This document shows, piece by piece, positions 39,345 through 47,906 of a stretch of DNA of 64,000 nucleotides (its first letter is position 1; every line of letters starts with the position of its first letter). The stretch lies in the NCBI RefSeq assembly GCF_016584105.1, contig NZ_NRSM01000007.1:82165-146164 (forward strand), read 5' to 3'. The DNA comes from Ectothiorhodospira shaposhnikovii (lineage in GTDB: Bacteria; Pseudomonadota; Gammaproteobacteria; Ectothiorhodospirales; Ectothiorhodospiraceae). A program made the translations under genes and the position numbers. The notes beneath the pieces were generated by a model, which saw only the letters and a program-made list of their open reading frames with translations, made no database searches and was not told the origin of the DNA.

Positions 39345-42300
39345 TGGGGGCCGGCATGTATCGCCGTTTTCTGGAAAACCACTTCCTGGCTAATGCGGTG
39401 TTTCTTGGCGTCCTGATCGTTGGCGTCATCACCTATTTTCAGTTACCCAGACAACAGGATCCGACCGTCAATCTGAACTGGGTCACGATCCAGACACTCA
39501 TGCCCGGCGCATCGGCCACGGATATCGAACGTCAGGTGACTGACGTGCTGGAAGAAGCCGTGGAACGGGTGTCGGATATCCGGTTCACTTCCAGCATAAG
39601 CCAGCGTGATGTCTCGCTCATCATCATACGCCTGGAAGAAATGAGTGAGCGCAGAGTGGATGAACGGATCAATGATCTGCACAGGGAGATCCAGAACGTC
39701 GAAAGCGATCTGCCTGCGGAAGCTCGCCGACCCAGCATCACCACCATCAGCAGTGCCAACGCCTACCCTACCACCATGATCGCCGTGGTCGGACTGGACG
39801 ACGACGACAACCTGCGTTTCCAGGCGCAGCGCATCCAGCAGGATCTGGAGCGGCTACCCGGCACCGACCGGGTGGAACCCATCGGCCTTCGGGACCCTGA
39901 ACTTCAGGTACTGTTCCACCCGGACGAACTGGTGGGCCTGGGGTTGACACCTTCGATACTGGCACAGACCGTCAGCACCTACTTTAGGGATCTGGCAGCG
40001 GGTACGGTGGGCCTGGGAGACCAGGAATGGCTGGTGCGTCTGCAAGGCACGGAAAATGACCCGGAATATCTTGCCGACATTCCCCTGCTTTCAGCCCACG
40101 GTGAAATCCCCTTGCGCAGCGTTGCCCAGGTGGTCCGCGGGCGCGAAGACGCCGATCATCTGGCGCGCTACCTTGGCAACCCCTCGATCCTGCTACCGGT
40201 ATTCAAGCAGGACGATGCCAACGAACTGGAATTCCTCGACCGAATCCGGAACTATCTGAACGACTATAACGATCGCGCCAGCCCCATCACCGGCGTCCAG
40301 ATTGTCTTGCTGGATGACCAGACACTGGTCACTCGCCAGGCCATCGGCACCATGCAGAGCAATGCGGCCATCGGACTGCTTCTGGTACTGATTACCACCT
40401 GGCTACTCCTGGGTTCACGGATCGCCTTCGCCACCTGCTTCAGCCTGGTCTTCGTCATTGCCGGCACCTTCCTGTTTCTCGGACTGATCGGGCAGACACT
40501 CAATGTCATCGTCCTGCTTGGCCTCATGATTGTGCTGGGCATGCTGGTGGACGACACCGTCGTGGTCGCCGAGGCAATCCACCGTCGTTTACAACAGGGC
40601 ATACCTCCCATGGATGCGGCCATCGATGCCCTCCGAGAGGTGGCGGCCCCCGTCACCGCCGCCGTCCTTACCACCATTGCAGCCTTCCTACCCCTGATGC
40701 TGGTGCCCGGTGTGCTGGGCGAATTCATGAAGGTGGCGCCCATCGTCGTCGCCGTGGCACTGATACTGAGTCTGGTGGAGGCCTTCTGGATCCTGCCCAG
40801 CCACATCGCCGCCTCCCGCCCAAAACCTGATCGTTTTACCCGCTCGGGCCGTCTGCGGTCAAAAATGGTCAGAAAAGCAAGACTGCGCTATGGATTGATC
40901 CTGACCAAGGCCCTCAGACGCCCCAGGATGACACTGGGTCTTTTCACCGGACTGCTGATCCTGGCACTCACCTTCGTGGCCTTGGGACTGATCCGAACCG
41001 AGTTCTTTGCCACGGACTCGGCCCGGCTATTCTTCGTAAACGTGGAAATGCCGGCGGGCACCCCTCTGGAGAAGACCCTGACGACCACCATGGCGGTGGA
41101 ATCGGCCATTGCGACTGAGTTCCGGGGGGATGAGCTACGCTCCAAGGCCAGCTATGCCGGCATCCAGTTCACCAATGCGGAGAGTCTGTTCGGCACCGCC
41201 AAGGGTCAGATCCAGGTGAGCCTACGACCACAAACCCGAACGGGACGGGATGTGGATGAGATCATCGAAGCCGTCCGACGGGTCGCTGCCCAGGTGCCTG
41301 GCCCGGAATCCATCTGGATGGAACGTCGCATCTCCGGGGCCCCGCCAATGGGGCGCCCGGTCAGCGTGAAGGTAAGAGGGAATGATCTAGAAGAGATCCG
41401 GAGGGCGGCAGACCATGTCACCGGCATCCTGCAGAACATTCCTGGTACCTATGATGTGGTTGACGATGCCTACGCCGGCGGCATGGAACTGTCGGTTCGC
41501 CTCAACCCGGATGCCATCCTGCGCGCGGGTCTGGATCCGAGCCATGTCATCAGGGATCTGCGACTCCTTACGGACGGGGAAGTGGTCGCGTCCATGCGGG
41601 ATCGTGGCGAACGCATCGGTGTACGTGTGCGTGCTCGCGTAGAGGCGGTGAAAGACATCGACCGCTTCCTGGATACTCCGATCAGCGTGCCTGATGGGAG
41701 TCCCATCCTGCTGGGGCAACTGGTTGATTACGAGATCATCCGGGCAGAAGGCAGTATCCGACATTTCAACCTTCGGCGCACCATCACGGTGGAATCCGAA
41801 CTGGATGAGTCCGTCATGGATGCCGCCACTGCGCACCGTCTTGTCCAACGGGAGTGGAATACCCGTTACGCAAGCCTGTATCCCAATATCGATCTGGACT
41901 TCACGGGTGACTTCGACGACATCGTAGAAAGCATCGAAGCCCTGGGGTGGCTGTTCCTGCTGGGTCTGATGCTGGTTTACCTCATCCTGGGCACCCAGTT
42001 CCGCAGTTACACCCAGCCTCTGATCGTACTGGCCGTGGTGCCCATGGCCCTCACCGGCGTTCTGATCGGCTTGCTGGTGAGCCAGCAACCGCTCAGCGTA
42101 TATACCCTCTATGGTGTCGTGGCATTGGCCGGTATTGCCGTGAACGACGCCATCGTACTCATTTCCGCCGCCAACGACCGCCTGCGCCGCGGTATGCCGC
42201 TGATGCATGCGGTGCTCAACGCCGCCCGGCGCCGCTTCATCCCGATCATCATCACCTCGGTGACGACGGTTGCCGGATTGTTTTCGCTGGCGGTCGGGCT

Positions 42301-42886
42301 GGGAGGAAAATCGCTCATGTGGGGACCTCTGGCCAGTGCCATCGTATGGGGCCTGCTGGTATCAACCGTACTGACACTGTTTGTGATTCCCATCATGTAC
42401 AGCCTGATTGTTCGACCTTCGGTCCGCCAGGAGGCCACCGCCTTACCCCTTCCGCGAGCGCTGGATGAGGAAAGCCCCTCTCCCATAAAGGGCTTGCTGA
42501 AGATGATTACCGAGGGCGCCCTCAGCGGCCGCCCAATCCAGAAGATGGATGACCACCTGGCTACCATCGTCAACTATCCCGTGCTGCGTAAACTTTACAA
42601 TGAGGGTCAACGTGCACTCTCCCTGGCAAAATACGAATCAGCCATCCGTCTCTTTGAGGCCGGCGCCCGAGAAGCACCGCAAAGTCCGGTCTTCCACCTG
42701 TGTGCCGCTCAGGCCCTGGCCCTGTTCATGCAGCGATCCTACGGGGCGGACCTGGGCTACCTGGCAAGGATGCGGCGCTATCTAAGCGCTGCCCGTCGGC
42801 TGACGCCGGATGACCCTCGTCTCCCCGTGCTGGAACAGATGGCCAGCGAGCTGGAGGCGGTGGCGGAAGATCCCACGGCCCATTGA
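39344..42886 (+). CDS. RND-family inner-membrane efflux pump with extra C-terminal tail
   Basis: The 1180-residue protein has the full RND topology: 12 membrane helices in two sets and two large periplasmic loops. 'VLGMLVDDTVVVAEAIHRR' in TM4 carries the proton-relay aspartates Asp403 and Asp404. TM10-12 follow, with 'VALAGIAVNDAIVLISAANDR' among them, up to about residue 1020. Typical pumps end near 1030-1050. Here about 150 further cytoplasmic residues follow, with a TPR-like helical stretch ('YNEGQRALSLAKYESAIRLF'). ATG at 39344 overlaps the adaptor stop; ATG at 39356 is an alternative. The neighbouring acyl-metabolism genes suggest it exports a lipid-like product. Confidence 0.87.
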   Translation: MGAGMYRRFLENHFLANAVFLGVLIVGVITYFQLPRQQDPTVNLNWVTIQTLMPGASATDIERQVTDVLEEAVERVSDIRFTSSISQRDVSLIIIRLEEMSERRVDERINDLHREIQNVESDLPAEARRPSITTISSANAYPTTMIAVVGLDDDDNLRFQAQRIQQDLERLPGTDRVEPIGLRDPELQVLFHPDELVGLGLTPSILAQTVSTYFRDLAAGTVGLGDQEWLVRLQGTENDPEYLADIPLLSAHGEIPLRSVAQVVRGREDADHLARYLGNPSILLPVFKQDDANELEFLDRIRNYLNDYNDRASPITGVQIVLLDDQTLVTRQAIGTMQSNAAIGLLLVLITTWLLLGSRIAFATCFSLVFVIAGTFLFLGLIGQTLNVIVLLGLMIVLGMLVDDTVVVAEAIHRRLQQGIPPMDAAIDALREVAAPVTAAVLTTIAAFLPLMLVPGVLGEFMKVAPIVVAVALILSLVEAFWILPSHIAASRPKPDRFTRSGRLRSKMVRKARLRYGLILTKALRRPRMTLGLFTGLLILALTFVALGLIRTEFFATDSARLFFVNVEMPAGTPLEKTLTTTMAVESAIATEFRGDELRSKASYAGIQFTNAESLFGTAKGQIQVSLRPQTRTGRDVDEIIEAVRRVAAQVPGPESIWMERRISGAPPMGRPVSVKVRGNDLEEIRRAADHVTGILQNIPGTYDVVDDAYAGGMELSVRLNPDAILRAGLDPSHVIRDLRLLTDGEVVASMRDRGERIGVRVRARVEAVKDIDRFLDTPISVPDGSPILLGQLVDYEIIRAEGSIRHFNLRRTITVESELDESVMDAATAHRLVQREWNTRYASLYPNIDLDFTGDFDDIVESIEALGWLFLLGLMLVYLILGTQFRSYTQPLIVLAVVPMALTGVLIGLLVSQQPLSVYTLYGVVALAGIAVNDAIVLISAANDRLRRGMPLMHAVLNAARRRFIPIIITSVTTVAGLFSLAVGLGGKSLMWGPLASAIVWGLLVSTVLTLFVIPIMYSLIVRPSVRQEATALPLPRALDEESPSPIKGLLKMITEGALSGRPIQKMDDHLATIVNYPVLRKLYNEGQRALSLAKYESAIRLFEAGAREAPQSPVFHLCAAQALALFMQRSYGADLGYLARMRRYLSAARRLTPDDPRLPVLEQMASELEAVAEDPTAH

Positions 42887-42945
42887 GCAACGACGATGCC
42901 CGTACCCATCAGGGCAAGGTCACAGACAAGCCGGAAAAGGAAAGG

Positions 42946-43893
42946 ATGGCAGGAAGAATGACCGCAGAAGATGACCAGGTCTATCGTCAGATCCATCTGG
43001 ACGTGGCCCGCAATGCCACCGACGACTTTAACCCCTTTCACGATGCTGATAAATGGCATCGTATCCATCAGAATCCCTTCGGCGGCCCCATCGTACTGGG
43101 CTTTCAGATGGAATGCCTGGCTGAATACCGGGTAACCCGTCACCGCCTGCTGGACAGCACGCCGGACGACCCTCCGCCTGCTTATCGCAACTATCAGTTC
43201 ACCTTTGCGGGGGTACTACGGACCGATGAACCCTTTCGCATGGAAATCAAACCCACCAAGCGAACCTGCACACCGGACGGCCGTTGGATCCGCTCCAATC
43301 GTGTCGTTGTCAGAAAAACCAACGGCATGGTGTTGCTCGGACAAATCAGGGATTCCGATCACCCACTGACGCTGCCTGACCTGACACCCCCCTTCCAGCT
43401 GTCCGAGAATCTGCCTCCATTGCCCGACCGCAGCCTGCTGCCAGAGGGAGGCTGGTTCCATAAACGCAAGTTCATGACCAACAGCAACGCCAAGAATCTG
43501 CTGTCCGGTTCACTGGCCAGACAGGCGGATTATTTCGATGAACTGGAGGATCACATCAACTATCCCGATATGTTCCCCACCGCTCTCATCTCCTGCGCAT
43601 TACTGGAACGCACCCATGCGGCAGGCCATGACTTCTACGCCAATCCCATGGTCTATACCACACATCAGTTCAGCGTGAACCAGACGCTGGCACGCCGCCT
43701 GCGAAGTGCCGATGCCCTGCATCTGCTGGTGAGTGATGCTCAACAGGTGGCTAGCAACGGTGGCGGCTTGGGACACACGCGCCTGCAGCAACAACGACAC
43801 ATCTGCCTGGGCCTACTGGAAAACGGGGGGATACTCTTTCGCGGTGAGGTAATGCTGGCATCCCTCAATTCCATTCTCGGCAAGAGTGCCTAG
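42946..43893 (+). CDS. MaoC-like hotdog protein (enoyl hydratase type)
   Basis: This 315-residue protein carries a hydratase-2 motif: 'ATDDFNPFHDADKWHRIHQN' with 'FGGPIVLGFQ' matches the D-x-N-P-x-H-x-D...G pattern of MaoC/R-specific enoyl-CoA hydratases. The length suggests two hotdog repeats. It may hydrate or dehydrate an acyl thioester, or act as a binding protein. I chose ATG 42946 with a GGAAAAGGAAAGG upstream; a TTG at 42883, overlapping the pump stop, and ATG 42958 are alternatives. Its 3' end overlaps the oppositely oriented acyltransferase gene by 29 bases. Confidence 0.7.
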   Translation: MAGRMTAEDDQVYRQIHLDVARNATDDFNPFHDADKWHRIHQNPFGGPIVLGFQMECLAEYRVTRHRLLDSTPDDPPPAYRNYQFTFAGVLRTDEPFRMEIKPTKRTCTPDGRWIRSNRVVVRKTNGMVLLGQIRDSDHPLTLPDLTPPFQLSENLPPLPDRSLLPEGGWFHKRKFMTNSNAKNLLSGSLARQADYFDELEDHINYPDMFPTALISCALLERTHAAGHDFYANPMVYTTHQFSVNQTLARRLRSADALHLLVSDAQQVASNGGGLGHTRLQQQRHICLGLLENGGILFRGEVMLASLNSILGKSA

Positions 43894-44731
43894 GCGCAGA
43901 AGCAAGGCGATAGGGTTCTCCCCCGTGCAAAAACAGCCGGGCCATATCAGGTGACGCCTGAATGGCTCGCTGTACGGCCGTATCCAGATGGGCCAGAAAG
44001 GGGTAACGGGTGCCGCGGTACTCGCACGGAACGCCAGCCAGGGAAAATTCAAAACCCAGGCGGCGAACCATCCTGGCCAGGGCCCGATTCACCAGAAAAT
44101 ACATGTAGGGGATATTCCGGTCCCGGCTGTATTCGATGGCGGCTCGAAGCATGACAGCAAACAACTCAGACCGCATGGGAAGCGTCAGAGAACATGAAAG
44201 CTCCTCCTTGGCCAAAACAGGACCAACCATGGCATTCATGCCCTGCCGATTGAGACACTCACCATCATCGGCTGGCGTTGTCCTGAACAACGGCCCTCGT
44301 TGCTGATTACGCCAAACAACCCCGGTACCATCTCCCCCCTGAATTCCCCAGCCCGGGGCATCCGAGGTCATCGAGCCGGTCCTTCGGCGGCGAACATAAT
44401 CTTGCGTGATGCAGATCCGTGACAGCTCCACGGCACCCCCAGTCACTGGACTGGCATCCCCGGCACTTACGCGAGTGATCCGATGCACAGGCAATTCTCC
44501 CTGCACGGAATGCACCAGACGCATTGCACCCAACCATTGACCGGTTTCTCGTTCTCGCACGATGAAGGCGGTGGCATTAGAATCCCAGTGGTCGGATTCC
44601 TGACCATCGGAGAACGCACGGGAATCCTCAAACCCTTTTTCCAGGCAATAAACCAGATAGCGGATTTCGTGATGAATCTGCAAAGTACCGGGTGTATCGG
44701 CAACAATAACTTCATAGCGTGCACCGAACAT
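43865..44731 (-). CDS. PEP-CTERM/exosortase-associated LuxI-like acyltransferase 2
   Basis: The 288-residue paralogue has 'YEVIVADTPGTLQIHHEIRY', 'LVYCLEKGFEDS', 'DGQESDHWDSNATAFIVRER', 'WLGAMRLVHS' and 'VELSRICITQDYVRRRR'. The C-terminal 'MVRRLGFEFSLAG' precedes 'CEYRGTRYPFLAHLD'. These are the family's signature blocks. It carries an insertion of about 45 residues after the RRRR motif compared with paralogue 3. It is encoded downstream of paralogue 3 on the same strand with a 71-base gap. Substrates are unknown. Confidence 0.85.
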   Translation of the reverse strand: MFGARYEVIVADTPGTLQIHHEIRYLVYCLEKGFEDSRAFSDGQESDHWDSNATAFIVRERETGQWLGAMRLVHSVQGELPVHRITRVSAGDASPVTGGAVELSRICITQDYVRRRRTGSMTSDAPGWGIQGGDGTGVVWRNQQRGPLFRTTPADDGECLNRQGMNAMVGPVLAKEELSCSLTLPMRSELFAVMLRAAIEYSRDRNIPYMYFLVNRALARMVRRLGFEFSLAGVPCEYRGTRYPFLAHLDTAVQRAIQASPDMARLFLHGGEPYRLASAPRHSCREWN

Positions 44732-44802
44732 GCGTTAGCCCCATGATTACACTGACCCGAGCGGGATTAAAGCATGTTGTCGGCGGCGGGTCGGGTATCG
44801 GA

Positions 44803-45561
44803 TCACAAAACCGGCAAACTACCGCCCCTCGCTCCATTCATCAAGCTCTCGTGGACATAATTATGTAACCCGGGAATATCACCTTGCATCGAATGGATCA
44901 CCTGCTCTACCCGGACATAATAGGCAGCGCGAGTTCCATGGTATTCCATCGGCTCTCCGATACGGACAAATGGAAAACCGGATGATTGCAGCATCCTGGC
45001 CAAACGCCTTTCCATCATGACGAAGGCATACTCCCGACCTGCCATTTGCATCAGTGAGGTTCCGGCACAGAACAGCGCCAACCCCAACAAGGGGAAGGTG
45101 CGCCGCTCTTCCTCGGACATTTCATCCCAGCCGGGGTAACCCGCTGGCGAATCCGACTCACCCCGGCGGCGCCGGAACTGGGTATGCACCGCCAGGCGGG
45201 ATACCTCACCAATCCGATCACGGGTAAAGGCTTCCGGCTTCAATTCGGAATGCGTCAGGCTGTCCCGGCAGAAGGCCTCCATCGGGAGCAGGAAGCCCGG
45301 CTGCTCGGCAGGCGGAATCACTACCCTGATACAACCTGCGGGTACATCACATGCCCGATGCCGGATAATACAGTGCAGCGCAAAGGCATCGTATTCGTCA
45401 CGCTCGCGCCCACCAGGACAGTCTTCCTCCTTTTCATAGGCAAACTCACGACAGTAAACGTCGTAACGCACTTTGTGCGCTTCATCCTTGAGTGCTTCGG
45501 TATCGGCAAGCAACACCTGAAAATAGCTTGCAAAATGCTCAACCAGAGAAGGTGTTTTCAT
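44803..45561 (-). CDS. PEP-CTERM/exosortase-associated LuxI-like acyltransferase 3
   Basis: At 252 residues this is the most canonical of the three paralogues. It contains 'YFQVLLADTEALKDEAHKVR', 'YDVYCREFAYE', 'GGRERDEYDAFALHCIIRHR', 'PAGCIRVVIP', 'GEVSRLAVHTQFRRRRGE', 'MMERRLARMLQSSGFPFVRI' and 'EYHGTRAAYYV'. The family occurs in genomes with the exosortase/PEP-CTERM system and is distantly related to acyl-homoserine-lactone synthases. It is transcribed away from the ThiF-nitroreductase gene, which suggests shared control from the 189-base spacer. Confidence 0.9.
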   Translation of the reverse strand: MKTPSLVEHFASYFQVLLADTEALKDEAHKVRYDVYCREFAYEKEEDCPGGRERDEYDAFALHCIIRHRACDVPAGCIRVVIPPAEQPGFLLPMEAFCRDSLTHSELKPEAFTRDRIGEVSRLAVHTQFRRRRGESDSPAGYPGWDEMSEEERRTFPLLGLALFCAGTSLMQMAGREYAFVMMERRLARMLQSSGFPFVRIGEPMEYHGTRAAYYVRVEQVIHSMQGDIPGLHNYVHESLMNGARGGSLPVL

Positions 45562-45750
45562 GGCGCTTTATTCCATCCAGGGGGGGGACATCCATCAAAC
45601 CCAATCCATAGGGAAGCATAGCTCATGCACAGGCCAGGGGAGCAAAGTCCGGGGGACATTCGTTCCAAGCATCGTCGGGCACTATACTCATCTGACCCAT
45701 GACAATGACACCAGCCATACTGCCACGGCACCAACCTTGGGACACCATAG

Positions 45751-47709
45751 ATGAGCCTCTTTGACCATGAACTGGCCTTTTCCCGCAATCTGGGCTGGCT
45801 GACGCAGACCGAGCAGACACTGCTGAAATCCCGACGCGTCGCCATCGCCGGCATGGGCGGCGTCGGCGGCACCCACCTGCTAACCCTGGCCCGCCTGGGT
45901 ATCGGCGGTTTCCACATCGCGGATCCGGATGTATTCGAACTGCAAAACTTCAACCGGCAATCCGGCGCGACCATGCAGACCCAGGGGCAGACCAAGGTTC
46001 AGGTCATGGCCGACATGGCCCGGGACATCAATCCCGAACTGGACATCCGCAGTTTCCCGGAAGGCATCCATGCAGGCAACCTGGATGAATTCCTTGAGGG
46101 GGTACACCTGTTCGTGGACGGCCTGGACTTCTTCGCCCCGGGAATACGCGCCCAAGTCTTTCGACGCTGCGCGGAATTACAGATCCCCGCCATCACGGCA
46201 GGCCCCATCGGCATGGGCACCGCCTACCTGCTGTTCATGCCTGGAGGCATGAGCTTTGATGAATATTTCCGCCTGGAGGGAGAAACCAATGAGAGGCAAT
46301 ATGTGAATTTCCTGGTGGGGCTGACCCCCTCATCCCTGCAACGAAGCTACCTGGTCGATCCCTTGCGCCTGAACCTGGCGGAACAACGAGGGCCCTCCAC
46401 CATCATGGGTTGTCGCCTTGCCACCGGTGTCATGGGGACAGAGGCCCTGAAGATCCTGCTGCAACGCGGCCCCCTCTATCCGGCACCCTGGTTCCATACT
46501 TTTGATGCCTACAGGATGACATACCGGCGCGGCAAACTGCGCTGGGGCAATCGCGGCCCGTTGCAAACCCTGAAGCGACACCTGGGATACCGCCAGGTTG
46601 CACGACTGCTTGGAACACCGGCACCCGTACCGGAACCGACACCCCAGGGTCTGATGGAGGAACTGCTGGCACTGGCGCGCTGGGCACCAAGCGGCGACAA
46701 CACCCAGCCATGGCGTTTTGAAATCCGTGATACCCGGCATCTGGTGATACACGGCTTCGACACACGGGATCATGTCATCTATGACCTGCAAGGTCATGCC
46801 AGCCAGCTTGCCCTGGGCGCCTTGCTGGAGACCCTGGAGATCGCGGCCCGCGCCCGCGGCCATGACTGTCAGATTCAGCGACGGCTGGACACACCGGAAA
46901 CCACGCCCTGCTTCGACATCCGGCTGACCACCCGGGACAGCCCCGTCCCGGAACCGCTGGCCGCCCATATCAAAGCCAGATGCACCAACCGCTTCCCCCT
47001 GAGCCGGAAGCCGCTGCTGCCGCGGGATCGTGTGGCCCTGGAGGCATCGCTGGGGGCGGGCTACCGGGTCATCTGGCTGGAAGGACGGGACGGGCTCAGG
47101 CGCATGGCAAGGCTGCTGTACGACAACGCCTACATCCGCCTGACCACCCCGGAAGCCTACCCGGTCCATCGGCAAATCATCCAGTGGAACAGCCAGTATA
47201 GTGAGGACCGACTACCGGATCAGGCACTGGGCATGGATCCCCTGGGCCTGAAACTCATGCGGTGGGCCCTGGGCAGTTGGCGGCGGGTGCACTTTCTCAA
47301 CACTTACCTGGGCGGTACCCTGCTGCCGCGGCTGCAAATGGATGTCCGCCCGGCACTGGGGTGCGCCGCCCATTTCGTCATCATTGCCAACAAACCGGTT
47401 CGCCATCTGGACGATCACATCGCCGGCGGGCGGGCCGTGCAGAGATTCTGGTTGACCGCCGCCGGCCAGGGGCTGCAGTTTCAGCCCGAACTCACCCCCC
47501 TGATCTTTGCCAGCTATGTGCGGGAACAGGTGGAATTCACCCGCCACCAGCCCTCCATCGAACGTGCCATGCGCCTCACCCGGGAACTGCAGGGACTCAT
47601 CGGCACGGATGCCCTGGAATCAGCGGTCTTCATGGGCCGGATAGGCTATGGCCCCGCCCCCGCCGCCCGCTCGCTGCGGCTACCACTCGCGGCCCTGCGC
47701 TGCGACTAA
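45751..47709 (+). CDS. ThiF (E1-like) adenylyltransferase fused to nitroreductase
   Basis: The 652-residue protein joins a ThiF/E1-like domain (about 20-285) and an FMN nitroreductase domain (about 305-650). The first has the nucleotide loop 'AIAGMGGVGGTHLLTLARLG', the 'DPDVFELQNFNRQ' motif and 'DGLDFF'. The second starts 'ALARWAPSGDNTQPWRFEI', the usual FMN-binding entry. E1-like domains adenylate a C-terminal carboxylate or other acid; nitroreductase-like domains often oxidise or reduce azoline, enoyl or nitro groups. No precursor peptide or ubiquitin-like partner is visible beside it. I infer a role in modifying a small product of the neighbouring acyltransferase cluster. Confidence 0.85.
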   Translation: MSLFDHELAFSRNLGWLTQTEQTLLKSRRVAIAGMGGVGGTHLLTLARLGIGGFHIADPDVFELQNFNRQSGATMQTQGQTKVQVMADMARDINPELDIRSFPEGIHAGNLDEFLEGVHLFVDGLDFFAPGIRAQVFRRCAELQIPAITAGPIGMGTAYLLFMPGGMSFDEYFRLEGETNERQYVNFLVGLTPSSLQRSYLVDPLRLNLAEQRGPSTIMGCRLATGVMGTEALKILLQRGPLYPAPWFHTFDAYRMTYRRGKLRWGNRGPLQTLKRHLGYRQVARLLGTPAPVPEPTPQGLMEELLALARWAPSGDNTQPWRFEIRDTRHLVIHGFDTRDHVIYDLQGHASQLALGALLETLEIAARARGHDCQIQRRLDTPETTPCFDIRLTTRDSPVPEPLAAHIKARCTNRFPLSRKPLLPRDRVALEASLGAGYRVIWLEGRDGLRRMARLLYDNAYIRLTTPEAYPVHRQIIQWNSQYSEDRLPDQALGMDPLGLKLMRWALGSWRRVHFLNTYLGGTLLPRLQMDVRPALGCAAHFVIIANKPVRHLDDHIAGGRAVQRFWLTAAGQGLQFQPELTPLIFASYVREQVEFTRHQPSIERAMRLTRELQGLIGTDALESAVFMGRIGYGPAPAARSLRLPLAALRCD

Positions 47710-47906
47710 ACCCGTCGACAAAATTTACATGAACCACATTCAGCTAGACGCAAACCCAATTAAAATCAAAACAAATCAAATAGATAAAAAACAGGCATGA
47801 TCTCTGCTTGGAACCAGTCAAGAAGAGAATCCCATGCCTTTCAGGGAATCTCGAAAGAGCCTGGCAAAGGCACTCAACACCGGAACTCTAGCGGGAGCAA
47901 CAGAAC
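47710..47906. other. Leader region of PEP-CTERM gene 2
   Basis: This 197-base AT-rich spacer contains a sigma-54 promoter at 47793-47809 and, about 55 bases upstream of it, ACCACATTC (47733-47741), similar to the repeats upstream of PEP-CTERM gene 1. No small gene is supported. Confidence 0.5.
47793..47809 (+). promoter_or_regulatory. Sigma-54 promoter of PEP-CTERM gene 2
   Basis: AGGCATGATCTCTGCTT matches the -24/-12 consensus TGGCAYR-N4-YTGCW at 11 of 12 defined positions, with the invariant GG (47794-47795) and GC (47806-47807) 10 bases apart. The transcript would start near 47819 with an 88-base leader. It is the best sigma-54 site in the window and supports PrsR control. Confidence 0.82.
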
